64,000 nt of DNA from Trematomus loennbergii (Eukaryota > Chordata > Actinopteri > Perciformes > Nototheniidae), in contig JAAOOA010000033.1 of assembly GCA_012861695.1 (NCBI GenBank), forward strand, positions 25,400,044 through 25,464,043. The letters run 5' to 3'. The notes beneath the pieces were generated by a model. The model saw only the letters and a list, made by a program, of their open reading frames with translations, was not told the DNA's origin and made no database searches. The position numbers and the translations under genes were made by a program. Numbering within the stretch: position 1 is the stretch's first letter; every line of letters begins with the position of its first letter. Positions 1 to 10,700 of the stretch are shown here, piece after piece.

Positions 1-302
1 AGAAGAGTCAGAATCAATATAGATGCTCAGAAAATTCAGATTTCACATAGTAAAAAACTGTAAAGGTAGGTATTAGTAAGGTAAGGTATTAGCATTTTTC
101 GCTTGTTGCTAATTCAGAGGCTCAGTGTTAGCATTGTGGGTTTTATTTTGAAAAAAAATAAAAATGATCAGTTAGATGAGTTTCTTCCCGTTACATGGAT
201 ATAAAACATTCATAGTTTATTAAATTAACATGCCCTCAGACACTGTTTCCTGCAAGATGTTGCGGCAGTGCCCCGGTACCGGGGTCTCTCGGGCTTAACA
301 GG
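1..302. mobile_element. Right part of a non-autonomous TTAA-target DNA transposon (MITE copy 1)
   Basis: The right terminus reads GGGCTTAACAGG at 291-302 and is followed by TTAA at 303-306. It is the inverted complement of CCTGTTAAGCCC, which starts copy 3 at 63839. Positions 4-75 are nearly identical to 19143-19215 in copy 2. No coding capacity is seen. A perfect 14-bp palindrome, CCCCGGTACCGGGG, lies at 271-284. A TTAA target is typical of piggyBac and Kolobok elements, and the CC-starting terminus favours piggyBac-like. The left part lies outside the window. Confidence 0.75.
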
Positions 303-2410
303 TTAAGAATAGGAACACTCCAAGGTTTACTAGAGAACTATCTGATCTCATTCATGATCAAAATAAGCAATGGTCCTTAGCTAGAAAGTCTAACACTAGT
401 GATGACTGGCTTCTTTTTCGTGTCCTCAGAAATAAATGTTCAGCCCTTATTAAAAAAGCTAAAGCTGATTACTATCTGAGCTTAACCACTGATTGTTTTA
501 ATGACCATTCTAAGTTCTGGAAAACAATTAAATCACTTCAGAACAAGAAGGTTTTTAGTTTCCCACAAAAACTGAAGGTCAGTGATTCTTTTATTTCAGA
601 TTCAGATGGTATGTCTAATGCTTTCAATGCTCACTTCAAAAAGGCTGGTCACATTTTTGATGAGCAAAGTCATGACTCTCTAAATGGTCGTACTCACAGC
701 CATAGTCAAGAGATGAACTCCCTTGTTGTTGATTTAGCTTATTTCTCGGTCTCTGAAGTCTTACAGGGTTTGCACTCAATTGATCCTAAAAAGTCTGCCG
801 GGCCTGACGGCCTCGACCCGTTCTTTTTAAAAATTGCAGCTCAGATTATAGCACAACCAGTAACTGATATTTTTAATCTCTCCCTGTCCACTCACACACT
901 GCCAGCTGTGTGGAAGCAAGCTCTGGTATCGCCCCTCTTGAAAGCTGGTGATCCCACTGAGTTGAATAACTATCGTCCTATCTCAAATCTTTCTGTGTTA
1001 TCAAAGATTCTTGAGTCCCTAGTTTCTACTCAGCTAAAACTTTTTTTAAATTCACACAACATCCTTAACCCTATGCAATCTGGATTCAGATCAAAGCACA
1101 GTACTGTGACTGCCAGTCTGAAAGTCTTAGACGATATTAAGGCTGCTTTGGATAAGAAATCAGTTTGTGTTGCATTTTTATTGACCTAGCCAAAGCATTT
1201 GACACTGTAGATCACCACATTATGTCTAATGTTATGTTGGGTGTCTCGTTTCGAGTTATCTAACCGACCGTACTCAATGCGTCAGGTTGGGTAGTACTGT
1301 CTCTGACCCTGTCACCTTGGAGAAGGGAGTTCCACAGGGCTCTATTTTTATTATATGTAAACAATATTTGTAATCAGATGCAATTTTCTGTATGTATGCT
1401 GATGACACTATTGTATACTCATGTGCTCCTTCTCTGGATATGGCCGTTTCCAATTTAAAATCTGATTTTATCACGCTGCAGCATGCACTTCTTGATTCCA
1501 AACTGCTATTGAACAGTAAGAAAACCAAAGCAATGCTTTTTTGCTCCCAAATCAGCGTCCTCTAGTTTGATCGATACAAATATCTGGGCTTTTTTGTTGG
1601 ACAGTAATCTGAACTTTAAACACCATATTGAAGTTTTAACAAAGAAATTGAAATTCACTCTTGGCTTCCTTTTCAGACTTAAATGTTGTTTTTCAATTTC
1701 ATCCCGTAAAAGGTTGGTCTCTGGCTTATTCCTGTCCCAGCTGGACTACGGTGATACCATTTATAGATTTGCCTGTCCCACTGTTTTGGCCAAACTTGAC
1801 CCACTCTACCATGCTGCACTGCGTTATATATCAAATGCACCCTATAGGACTCATCATTGCACACTGTATAGCCTAACTGGATGGTCCTCACTTACTATGC
1901 GTAGGATGCAGCACTGGTTTTTATTAATGTATAAAGCCATTTTAGGTAAGCTTCCACTCTACATATGTGCCAGATTTGCCCCAGTTTGCGACTCTTACAA
2001 CCTCAGATCCAGTGCCTGGATACGGTTCCAGGTTCCTGCTGTGCGGACTGAGGCTGGAAAAAGGAGTCTTTTTTATTATGGTCCTTGGTCTTGGAATGAC
2101 CTTCAATCAAGCCTAAAACTGAGGGCACTTTCTCTATAGCATGTTTTAAATTGAAGTTGTCTGAAGTCCTCACCACCAGCTGCTCTTGCAGTAATAAGTA
2201 GTGTACCTTTCTTACTGTCCTAATGTGCACAATGTAGTGACTGCTTTTTCGTCTTTTGTTTTCTTAGTTATGTTGTCTGTATTTTATATGTTTGTGTTAT
2301 GTGTTATGTGTAACGTTGCTGCCTTCTTGGCCAGGTCAGCATTGAAAATGAGATTTTATCTCAATGCTTTTATCTGGTTAAATAAAGGTTAAATAAAAAA
2401 AAAAAAAAAC
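303..2410 (+). mobile_element. 5'-interrupted L2/Jockey-group LINE (non-LTR retrotransposon)
   Basis: The element runs from the endonuclease-RT linker through the RT and C-terminal region to a typical fish LINE 3' end. That end has a GGCCAGGTC box, then TTAAATAAAGGTTAAATAAA and an A-rich tract ending near 2410. The 5' side is cut by the MITE at 1-302. The 3' end directly abuts Gypsy gag sequence, so the LINE probably inserted into the Gypsy element. I assign it to the L2/CR1-Jockey group from its RT motifs; the exact family is not certain. Confidence 0.85.
311..2139 (+). pseudogene. LINE ORF2 reverse transcriptase remnant, broken
   Basis: An open stretch at 611-1189 carries RT blocks: SAGPDGLDPFFLK (start of the fingers), NNYRPISNLSVLSKI, and QSGFRSKHST. 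A stop at 1187-1189 then interrupts it. In shifted frames the palm continues with AKAFDTVDHH near 1192, GVPQGS near 1327, and the catalytic YADD at 1395-1406. A second open stretch (1567-2139) holds the RT thumb and C-terminal region, ending in the usual YYGPWSWNDLQSSLK block. At least one stop and several frameshifts separate the blocks, so no functional polymerase can be made. In life this enzyme would reverse-transcribe LINE RNA at a nicked target. The upstream part (311-610) is linker and also open in places. Confidence 0.85.
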
Positions 2411-2442
2411 TAGTCCTCCAGCCAAGTCCTCCAGCTCCCCCA

Positions 2443-3250
2443 TTGTCTGTTTCCCCAGTGGATCCTACTCCAGTCCAGTCTCCAACTCCGACCCTTTCTC
2501 CTCACCTCTCCCGACCAGAGCAGTTTTCTGGGGATTCCGGTGATTGTCAGGCTTTCCTGGCTCAGTGCGGCCTCCACTTTGAGCTCCAGGCTGCATGCTA
2601 CCCATCTGAGCGCTCAAGGGTGGCATACATTATCTCCCACCTTTCTGGCCGAGCTGAGGCTTGGGCGACGGCAGAGTGGGTGCGAAGGTCTCCTGTTTGT
2701 GACTCCCTCGATCTCTTCTCTGAGACCTTCACCAAGATCTTCCAGCACATCCCACCTGGGCGGGAGGCAGCCAGAGCACTCGTTGGATTGCGCCAGGGTA
2801 AGCAGAGGGTTTCTGACTATGCTATAAATTCCGTACCCTGGCAGCGGACAGTGACTGGAACCAATCAGCATTGTTTGATGCTTTCCTTTATGGATTGTCC
2901 GGCACATTAAAGGATCAGTTAGCTCCTCTTGAGCTTCCAGCTGATTTGGACTCCCTAATTTCATTGACTATTAAGATTGACAAGCGACTGATAGAGAGGG
3001 AGCGAGAGAGAGACACTGCGATTCCCTGTTTCTCACACAAGAGGCAGTCTTCGCCCAGCTCTTCGTCCTCATGGAATCACCCCAGGCCCTGGCTTCCGTC
3101 TACAGCACCTCTGTCGCCCTCTGGTGTGCCGGAGGAGCCCATGCAGCTCGGCAGGACCAAGCTGACCCATGAAGAGCCACAACGCCGCCTGCGGAAGGGC
3201 AGGTGCTTCTACTGTGGTGAACGGGGGCACTCAATCGCCAACTGTTGTTC
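2443..3250 (+). pseudogene. Gypsy gag remnant with CCHC zinc knuckle
   Basis: The gag starts Pro/Ser-rich (from the ATG at 2443 or upstream), then enters the capsid-like region with FSGDSGDCQAFLAQC and AYIISHLSGRAEAWA. A frameshift near 2825-2875 divides it into two open pieces, 2443-2910 and 2871-3311. The second ends in the nucleocapsid zinc knuckle [14 protein letters not shown] (3204-3245), a CX2CX4HX4C motif that binds RNA. Sushi-type gag is the family from which mammalian PEG10/RTL genes were domesticated (established knowledge). Here the reading frame is broken and there is no sign of selection. Shortly after the knuckle the sequence jumps directly to the RT thumb, which marks an internal deletion near 3253. 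Confidence 0.85.
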
Positions 3251-3252
3251 CC

Positions 3253-4567
3253 ACTGTTTCATTTTTGGGCTTTATTGTGTCAGTGGGCAATGTTTTGATG
3301 GATCCGGCTAAGGTTAATGATGTCTCTGAATGGTCTGTCCCTGCAAACCGCAAACAAGTGCAGCGTTTTTTAGAGTTCGCCAACTTCTATAGGCGATTCA
3401 TAAGAAACTTTAGCACTGTTGCTGCTCCATTGCATGTACTAACCTCCCCAAACACAAGGTTTCAGTGGACCTCTCAGTCGGACCAAGCCTTCCAGAGGCT
3501 CAAGAAAGCCTTCACCACGGCCCCTATACTGATCCTCCCGGACCCACGTCTGCAGTTTGTGGTGGAGGTGGACGCTTCAGACGTGGGGGTTGGTGCTGTG
3601 CTCTCCCAGCGCTCCAGAGAGGACAACAAGATTCACCCATGTGCTTTCCTCTCCCGGAAGCTTTCCCTGCTGAGAGGAATTACGATGTACGACTTTGGAA
3701 GGAGTTCTGTGCTCTCCTGGGTGCCACTGTTAGCCTCTCCTCCGGCCATCACCCTCAGTCCAACGGTCAGACCGAGCGGCTCAACCAGGAGTTAGAGACC
3801 GGTCTGCGTTGTCTCGTCTCTCAGAACCCCACTACTTGGAGTAAGAATCTCATCTGGGTTGAGTATGCGCACAACACATTGCCTTGCTCTTCTACTGGTC
3901 TTTCCCCATTTCAGTGTGCTTATGGCTACCAACCGCCCCTGTTTCCGTCCCTGGAGGGAGAGGTCAGGGTTCCTTCTGCCTTGGCACTGATTAGGAGGTG
4001 CCGTCGCATCTGGACTGGGGCTAGACAAGTGCTGCTTAGGACATCTGCTCGGTACAAGAGGGCAGCAGACCGCAGACGGATCCCTGCTCCCCCTATCGTG
4101 TCGGCCAGAGAGTATGGCTCTCCACTCAGGACCTTCCTCTTCGAGTCGAGTCCCGTAAGTTGGCTCCTCGCTTTGTCGGTCCCTTCCCTGTCTCAAAGAT
4201 TATTAATCCTGTTGCTGTGAGACTCAAGCTTCCCAGGTCCATGAGGTCGCACCCAACTTTCCAGTGGCTCGGATCAAGCCGGTCAAGAGAGCCCTCTGGT
4301 CCCTGCCTTCAGACCCCCACCGCCCCCCCGGTTCATCGATGAAGGGCCAGTTTATTCTGTCAAGCGGCTCTTGGCGGCTTGGCGGCTCTTGGCGGCTTGG
4401 CGGCTCGCCGGCGGGGTCGTGGACGCCAGTATCTGGTGGATTGGGAGGGCTATGGTCCTGAGGAGAGGGAATGGGTATCTTCAAAGAACATTGTCGACCC
4501 AGACCTCATCCGGGATTTCTACAGGCATCATCCAGACGAGCCTGGACCGTCCGGTGCCGGTCGTTGA
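3253..4567 (+). pseudogene. Gypsy pol remnant: RT thumb, RNase H start, integrase C-terminus, chromodomain
   Basis: From about 3265 the frame reads the RT connection ([19 protein letters not shown]) and the RNase H start ([18 protein letters not shown], Asp in VDAS). At about 3685 it jumps to the integrase core end ([17 protein letters not shown]) and continues to the GPFPVSKI region near 4167-4205. An 18-bp direct duplication sits around 4365-4405. The chromodomain lies at about 4418-4530, with [18 protein letters not shown] visible. Chromodomains in this family direct integration to particular chromatin. Both jumps remove conserved domains, so these are deletions rather than sequencing-scale frameshifts. 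The integrase-to-chromodomain region needs two or more frame changes. Confidence 0.85.
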
Positions 4568-4577
4568 GGGGGGGGTA
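4566..4577 (+). promoter_or_regulatory. Polypurine tract of the Gypsy element
   Basis: A G-rich run (GAGGGGGGGG) immediately precedes the LTR start TGTCACATCC. In Gypsy elements this is the plus-strand DNA primer site. Its position between the chromodomain stop and the LTR is diagnostic. Confidence 0.75.
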
Positions 4578-4578
4578 C

Positions 4579-4972
4579 TGTCACATCCTGGCCCTGGCTG
4601 ATCACCTCACTCCCTCACCTGTGTGTTTTCCTTCCCTGTTAATCACCTGCCTGGCCTCAATGAGCCTCAGCTGTCCCTAATCACTACTCCTCTCCTGTGT
4701 ATTTAGTCTGTGCTGTTCCCTTGGTCATTGCCAGTTCGTCTTGTCTGTCTAGCAGGAAGTGCTCCTAGATACTCTCTTAACGTATGCTATAGTTCTAGCT
4801 GTTTAGCATTTGTACCAACTTAGTTGGTTGTTTTTCGTTGCTTCCAGTCTGTACATTTTTGGACCTTTGCCTGTATTTGCCTTTTGGATTAAACGCTTGA
4901 CTAAAGACCTTTTTTGCCTGGTTGTGCTCTTGAGTCCTATTTTTGCTCGTGCCCATCCTTGTGCTTGATAAC
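4579..4972 (+). repeat. 3' LTR of the Gypsy element
   Basis: The LTR begins TGTCACATCC directly after the polypurine tract and shows no open frame. The right edge is less clear. A degraded TGATAACG near 4969 sits where a terminal CA would be expected, so the end is estimated. No second copy of the LTR is seen in the window. Confidence 0.65.
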
Positions 4973-5166
4973 GATGACCTTGTCGATTACTTTGCATCCA
5001 GGAAATGCAGACGTATTCACCTGTAAACGCATACTGAACGACATACATGCACATTTACCATTTACCTCACTGTATAAAAAAGTAACTGTGTTGATAATAA
5101 TAATAAACAGGAATTATATTTGTATATAAAGTACTTTGTTTCCAAAATAATTTTTTCACTCCTGTC
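4973..5166. other. Short AT-rich stretch, nothing recognised
   Basis: No coding or element signature is seen between the Gypsy LTR and the poly-G tract. Confidence 0.5.
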
Positions 5167-5188
5167 GGGGGGGGGGGGGGGGGGGGGG
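5167..5188. repeat. Poly-G tract, 22 nt
   Basis: An uninterrupted run of G. A similar 22-nt run is at 6183-6204. True lengths of such homopolymers are often misassembled. Confidence 0.85.
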
Positions 5189-5266
5189 CCTCATCTCACA
5201 ATGACGGCCCTGTGTTTATGTATAAAAGACATGAAAAGGGCATTTTGCATAATAGGTGACCTTTAA
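5189..5266. mobile_element. Right end of a Kolobok/T2-like MITE
   Basis: The sequence ends GCATAATAGGTGACCT at 5247-5262, followed by TTAA (5263-5266). The interior (TGTATAAAAGACATGA, 5218-5233) is shared with copies at 40699-41740 (inverted) and 47745-47802. The left end is missing. The terminus AGG next to TTAA fits the T2 MITE rule TTAA-AGGRR. Confidence 0.6.
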
Positions 5267-5356
5267 GCCATATCACAATAATCACAATAATAATAAAAGG
5301 CAGAACAACATAACAGGCAGTAGGCTACTGTGAGCAAACACTCACCTCCATTTACG

Positions 5357-5560
5357 CAAACAATAAGATAAGATAAGTTAAGAGGTACTTTATTGATCCC
5401 AAATTGGGAAATGTTTGCGTTGTAGCAACATAGAAAACTAAACAATGCATTGCACATAGTAGAAAAATTAATGAGTAGAAATAAACAATTCTAGAATTTA
5501 AACATCTCAAAATAGCATTAAAAAGTAGAAAATATACAATACTCAAGACAACACCTACAG
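5357..5560 (-). mobile_element. 5'-truncated LINE 3' end (Rex3/RTE-like tail), minus strand
   Basis: On the minus strand the sequence reads GGGATCAATAAAGTACC and then a TTATCT-type short tandem tail (5357-5375 on the plus strand). This is a hallmark of fish RTE/Rex3-type LINE 3' ends. No coding sequence remains. The 5' limit is estimated. Confidence 0.65.
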
Positions 5561-8500
5561 GTTACTAAAGGTTCCAAGTTTACTTCAATGTCATAACTGT
5601 TTCAACTGTGGGCAGCGGCTATCGCCCAAATGAAACAAATGGGGTACTTGTGTGATATGTTTTTCATTCCTTTTTTGATGCATTAATATCTGCATTGCTA
5701 TTAGGCTTGTTTATTCTCCTTTCAGCACCTTGTGAACTTTTATTATGAATTGTTATTATGAATAACTATTACTACTTACTGCAATAACCTGCTCTTGACA
5801 ACACAATAATACACAATTGTCTTAGTATCAGTGCTTTAAGGACTAAGAATAAGTGTTTTAATAAGAGTTTCCTTGTGAATTGCTTCAATGTGTGTCAGTT
5901 AGCGTGTGTGAGGGTGTGCTCTGTTTCTATTGGTTGTATGCTGCTGGCTATGTTAATACTCTCTCATGTGAACACTGGTAATGGAAGTGCTGGAGCTGAG
6001 CGTCCACAGCTGGCAGACAGCTTCACAGAGCCCAATATGTCCCCTCTGTTCTGAGTTGGGTAATGAGTCGCACTAACGTTATTCTGCCAATCAAAGCTAT
6101 CAGAAACACTATAATACTTCAGCGGCTCAAATGGAAAACTCTTCGTTGCTCCCAAGATCTCTGCAAGATGGAACCTTTTCTAGGGGGGGGGGGGGGGGGG
6201 GGGGTCATGGAGCGAGACACCCTGGTAGGATACTGACATGTATGAACACACTATGGTACAGGAATGAAGGTAAAGGCATTTTACAACAACATTTTCTTTA
6301 CAAGTTGTCCAAGCTCTTTTTCTCCTGTTTTTTTGTGACAACATATACGTTTTCTAGCTTTCCTTAGCTGCCTTCTATTGTTCTATTATTTTCCTGATGT
6401 TGAGGTTTTATTCTCAATGTTGTCTTCTTACTTGTTCTTGTTTGGCAAATACACTTCTGAGATATTTGTCTGTCCTCCGTGTTCTTGGTGTCAGTGGTAA
6501 ATGTCACATGTTGACACACTGTTAAGAAACATGTTTTTTTTTGTTTACACAATACAAACAAACAGAGTCTGATATCTGTGCAGGAAATTGAATTGTAAAC
6601 TCGTGTATCATGGTAATCAAAGATAAATGTTCCAGAAACAACCTGTAGCTGAAGATAGAATGAATCTCCATTTGTCATGGACAGAATGCAGCAGGGTGTT
6701 CTTCAAAGGGAAGCATAACGAAGCATAACGTTTCTCATTTGTAATTATTTGATTATCTCTCTGGCTGCTTTGTCTGTGTTACGCACCGCTGGGCAAACCC
6801 AGCTGCTACGGCACCAAATGCTGGATTTCAGACAGGAAATAAAACTAATGTGCAAATCATGATATTGCTCTAAAAATATCGTGATCCAACAGTCTTTCTG
6901 ACTTAACCACACACCAAAGTTCGATAACAATAGCAGTGTATTTTAATGTATGTGGATGAGAACAATACTTTCATCACTCTGTCTGACATGTGACCTGAAT
7001 GTGCTTCTAAAATTGGCTCAGAAGAGAGCACTGAAGGGAACAGAACGCTGCTGTTGTCAAGCTGCACTTGAGAATGCTGAACTTCAAGAAGTGTCTGTTC
7101 TTTAAGGCTACATTACACTTGAAATGAATTCAGATTCCTTATGAAGAAGGAACATGGAGTGTGTAAAGCATAGGCTGAACAAGAGCATCACTCCAAACAC
7201 ACAGCCCTTCCTAAAATAACCAAACACACTTTACCTGGGTGAAGCTGCCCAGTGGGGGTCAATCAGGGGCTTTCAACAAGGAGCCGTCTATAATAGCAGA
7301 GGTAGGAATCATGCTCGTCAATACCAGCAGCCAGCCGTGTTTCAGAACCTCAGCGGAGCTCATCCGTTACCTTTCAGTCCTCACTGCTCTCTTCAATAAG
7401 GGGAAGTAATTGAAATACTTGACGCTCTATATTGATCCTTATAGCTGCTTCAAACAACTAACACCTGTTGAAGGGTGTAAGGAGTCTATATGATTTCTGC
7501 AACAAAACATTTAAAAACAGGAGAAAAAAAAAGGTGTATATGACATCAAATGTAAAACACTAAACATTGAGTAAGATTAAAATGTAAAAGCTACATGTTC
7601 CCAACGACCACCTGTAAGGTTTTTGTAACTTGCACAGCTAAACAAAGAGAACAATGATCACACCAGTCTGACTCCAAATGAAGGTTAGGGCTAGGGTGGA
7701 AAAATAGGGGGACATTGGAATATATCAGAAAATAAGCTCTGTGGCAAACACACATTTAGGATTCTTACCAGTGCTAAGCCAAAGGCAGACTCATGTTGGC
7801 GTGATGTCGTTCAGAAGTCTCATTTGGTTTTTTATGACAAATAGAACTTTGGATGTTCACAAGTGGTGTATTTACTGGAATATGTTTCTCATCAGCCGAC
7901 AAGAAAATAAAAATAGACAGTACTTATAAATTGACGGAGTGCTGAATAGACAGAAATATACATAGACAGAAAGACAAATAGAGATACATTCAGTCAACAC
8001 AAGGTGAGCTGATAACACTGCAGACTGACTCCTTACTAAACTGTTGCTGGATCTGAGCTGTTAACATGCTACATATCCCACACAGCATCCCTGGTTCAGA
8101 GGGCTGATACTAACCAGAGTAATGGTATTTAGAAGGCCATTTATGCATCTAAGTCTATAAAATAAAGAACTCCAATCCCTGAAGTATTTGCTGTAAATCT
8201 GGCGATAGCTTTCAGACGATATATATTTGTTAATCCACCAGGCGTTGATGCTACACTGGTTAGAGAGAATGATCGCCCCACCCCCTTCTCTTCTGCAAGG
8301 AGACACAGAGCTGCCAACTGCCAAAGCTCTTCTTCCAGAGGAAAGTTGGAAGCAGCATTAAAAATAGTTTTACAAAAATAATTTCACCACGGATTTAGAC
8401 TGAGATGTGGTTGAGAGCTCTGAGCCCTAGTTAGCTCTGTCAGAATTCCAGGTCTCTCCTTGGTAGTGGGTGAACATCTACCCCTGCACCCCTACACTCC

Positions 8501-8730
8501 TCTGTGCAGCCACTTAGAAGAGCCAGAATCTGCTTCAGATGAAATGATCCCTGATTTACTGCCATTGACCAATAACCACACCAAAGCCCTGCTGACACAG
8601 GATGGTCATTGTAAGCTCTGAGTCACTACAATATTACTAATTCCCTCGCTTCTTCTGAACTACAAAGTATTCTGTTGTGACTCCCAGCTCCGTTTCCATA
8701 TTTTGACCTGTTGTAATAAGTCCATTAAAC
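5561..8730. other. Unassigned, mostly AT-rich intronic sequence
   Basis: Apart from the poly-G tract at 6183-6204 I recognise nothing. The short open frames here lack any domain signature, splice context or codon bias. The 5930-6240 stretch might be an old MITE, but no paired termini were found. Confidence 0.4.
6183..6204. repeat. Poly-G tract, 22 nt
   Basis: A run of 22 G. It creates the glycine run of a spurious small ORF at 6131-6367. Confidence 0.85.
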
Positions 8731-8733
8731 AGA

Positions 8734-9198
8734 GGGTGTTTCTCAATGTCGAGGACGCTTCCTTGGTAGGACATGTCTTCCGAGTCAGGTCCTTCAGAGG
8801 CTAGGCAAGAATCCTTCCTGGCATTTGGAGAACGAAGAATGGAACAGGCTAGCAAGTGTGCGTCATATGAGAGGCCCCACCTTAAATTGAGCGCGATTTG
8901 TTTGAAGACTCATAACTGATTTGCGAAGATGGAAGATGTACTTGAGTAACTGTATTTGTAAAATGATCATCTCTGCAGGACAGAACCACTTTGGGAAATT
9001 GGTCCATGCGCAAAGCATTGTGGGGCTTTTAAGACCGCGGAGGATGCACATGTGCATTCTTGAAATTTCTCGAGACTCAGTCCTCGGTAGAATTCCAAGG
9101 ATCCTGTACATTGGAACAGTCCTTCGGCGGGATTCGATGACATAGCATCCTTGAAATAGAGGCTCTGAAGGATCCTTCCTTGACGTTGAGAAACACCC
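8734..9198. mobile_element. Harbinger/ISL2EU-like MITE
   Basis: The left end is GGGTGTTTCTCAATGTC (8734-8750). The right end is its near-perfect inverted complement, GACGTTGAGAAACACCC (9182-9198). The similarity of the arms continues inward through the GGATCC/CTTCAGAG region for about 50 bp. The 3-bp AGA flanks both ends (8731-8733 and 9199-9201). A 3-bp duplication is PIF/Harbinger-like, but AGA is not the usual TWA, so the superfamily is tentative. No transposase is present. Confidence 0.7.
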
Positions 9199-10256
9199 AG
9201 AGTGAAATAGAGCTGAATTGGTATGTCAACTGCAGCCAACAAAGACTCATTATTATTGTCAGCAGCCATCGGCCAAGCCATGTTCTTTGCATTAATAATA
9301 GCAGCTTTAACAGAGTAAAAGAAAATGTGATTCATACATCTGAAATCATTTTGAGAGCAAAAAAGAATAATTAAAAGATTTAAACTTCCATTTAGTTCAT
9401 GTCCGCTCAGATTTGGATGACTGTAAACCATAGGATTTTAAATATGTTTTCCGGAAAGAAAAAGTGGAACATATCATTTGGCTCTGAATATTGAATTTGC
9501 ATTGTGGTCTGTTCAGCTGCGTTTCCCACAGTATTCTGCTACAGACAGCCTCTAATAAATAAATGTATTTATAATATGGTTACTAAACTGAAGTAATGAG
9601 ATTGAGACGCACGCAGACACAGAGAGAGAAAAGTGAGCGTTAGAGAGCAGAGAGAGAATGTGTGTGTGATTGGGAGTTATTTATTATTATTTTATTAAAC
9701 TACTTATCTGTCACCACTACCTCCGAACCATCAGCCCAGAGCAACATGTCCCGGCAGCTGGTTAGTAGAGGAATATAACCCCCCCCCCACACAACACACA
9801 CACCCTTCGAAAGCATGTTCTGGGTGAGACCCTGGATTTGTAGGATGTCAAAGATTTATAATGGGAATCACCCAAAATGTAACTTAAACCATCAGGGGGT
9901 CCTGCACTGAGCCAGCGGAGTAATGGTGGGGGGGCTCTGTCTTTGAATGATAAAGTTTAACTCAGTAAGCATGACGTTGTACCATTCGCAACATTTCTTA
10001 GATTGTACGAAGCTGGCCAAAGATTTACAGAGAGCTGCTGTTGAAGGTGGAGCCTGACACCGTGCACCATGTTACAATGTAACAATGTAACAATGAGCAA
10101 ACAGCAGACCATTGTGGTCTTTCATGTTTTACAGTTTGATTAAAAGCCTGTACTCTAGTCACAGCACTCATAAATAAGTGGTATTTTCTGGAATCTGGGG
10201 TCTAATATCAAAAGTTCAAAGTACTTACACAGCATGCAATGCACAACTGCAGTTCA
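9199..10256. other. Unassigned sequence
   Basis: AT-rich with short C runs near 9779 and a small repeat of TGTAACAA units near 10074-10094. No gene or element ends were recognised. Confidence 0.4.
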
Positions 10257-10700
10257 ATATTCAACATTTAATGGTTTTATTGTCATATGCAGTAGCGACA
10301 TCCTAAAACCCAGTCCCAATACAACATATATATATTAAGATGTAAAACAATAACAATTGTGCAAAAAGAGAATGTTGCATGTAAATGTATAAGAAGTAAA
10401 CTATATACAAATAGAATAGGATGAGTGTTAGGAGACTGATGTATCTTTCACTACATTATTTTCAGTGAGATGAGAGAGGAGAAACATTTGTGGTCAGAGT
10501 GTTCCAAAGGTAAAGGCACGTGGTCATTTTTAATAGTCCGGTGCCTTGCTCAAGGGCACCACGGCAGGGCAGGAGGAACTGGGACCTCTCCAAGTAGAAG
10601 TCAACACTCCATATTTAGGTCTAGTCGGGGACTTGAACCGGCGACCCTACGGCTCACAGTCCAAGCCCCTACTGACAGAGCCACTGCCGGATGACAACAA
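10257..10700 (-). mobile_element. tRNA-derived SINE, minus strand
   Basis: On the minus strand the head contains a box A-like element (plus strand CTGACAGAGCCA, 10672-10683). About 33 nt further on is a perfect box B, GGTTCAAGTCC (plus strand 10629-10639). Together they form an internal RNA polymerase III promoter. The core domain around 10540-10600, with its GAGCAAGGCACC signature on the minus strand, is common in fish SINEs. The 3' end (plus strand 10257-10290) looks LINE-derived, with a GACAATAAAACC tail on the minus strand. Such SINEs borrow LINE machinery. Confidence 0.8.

Larger units (their letters stand above)
2411..4972 (+). mobile_element. Internally deleted chromodomain Gypsy (Sushi-like) LTR retrotransposon
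   Basis: The order is gag with a zinc knuckle, RT thumb plus RNase H, integrase C-terminal half, chromodomain, a polypurine tract, and a 3' LTR beginning TGTCACATCC at 4579. The protease and the RT catalytic palm are missing. So are the rest of RNase H and the N-terminal part of integrase. The 5' LTR is not in the window; it may lie left of the inserted LINE. The domain set and gag type match the vertebrate Sushi-ichi/V-clade chromoviruses. This element could not move without help in trans. Confidence 0.88.

Noticed and set aside
3465..4220. A 251-aa host protein
   Set aside because: The frame is out of phase with RNase H at its start and joins the integrase tail by chance across a deletion.
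10629..10683. Possible tRNA gene
   Set aside because: Box A and box B are present, but no cloverleaf closes and the sequence continues into a SINE core and LINE-like tail.
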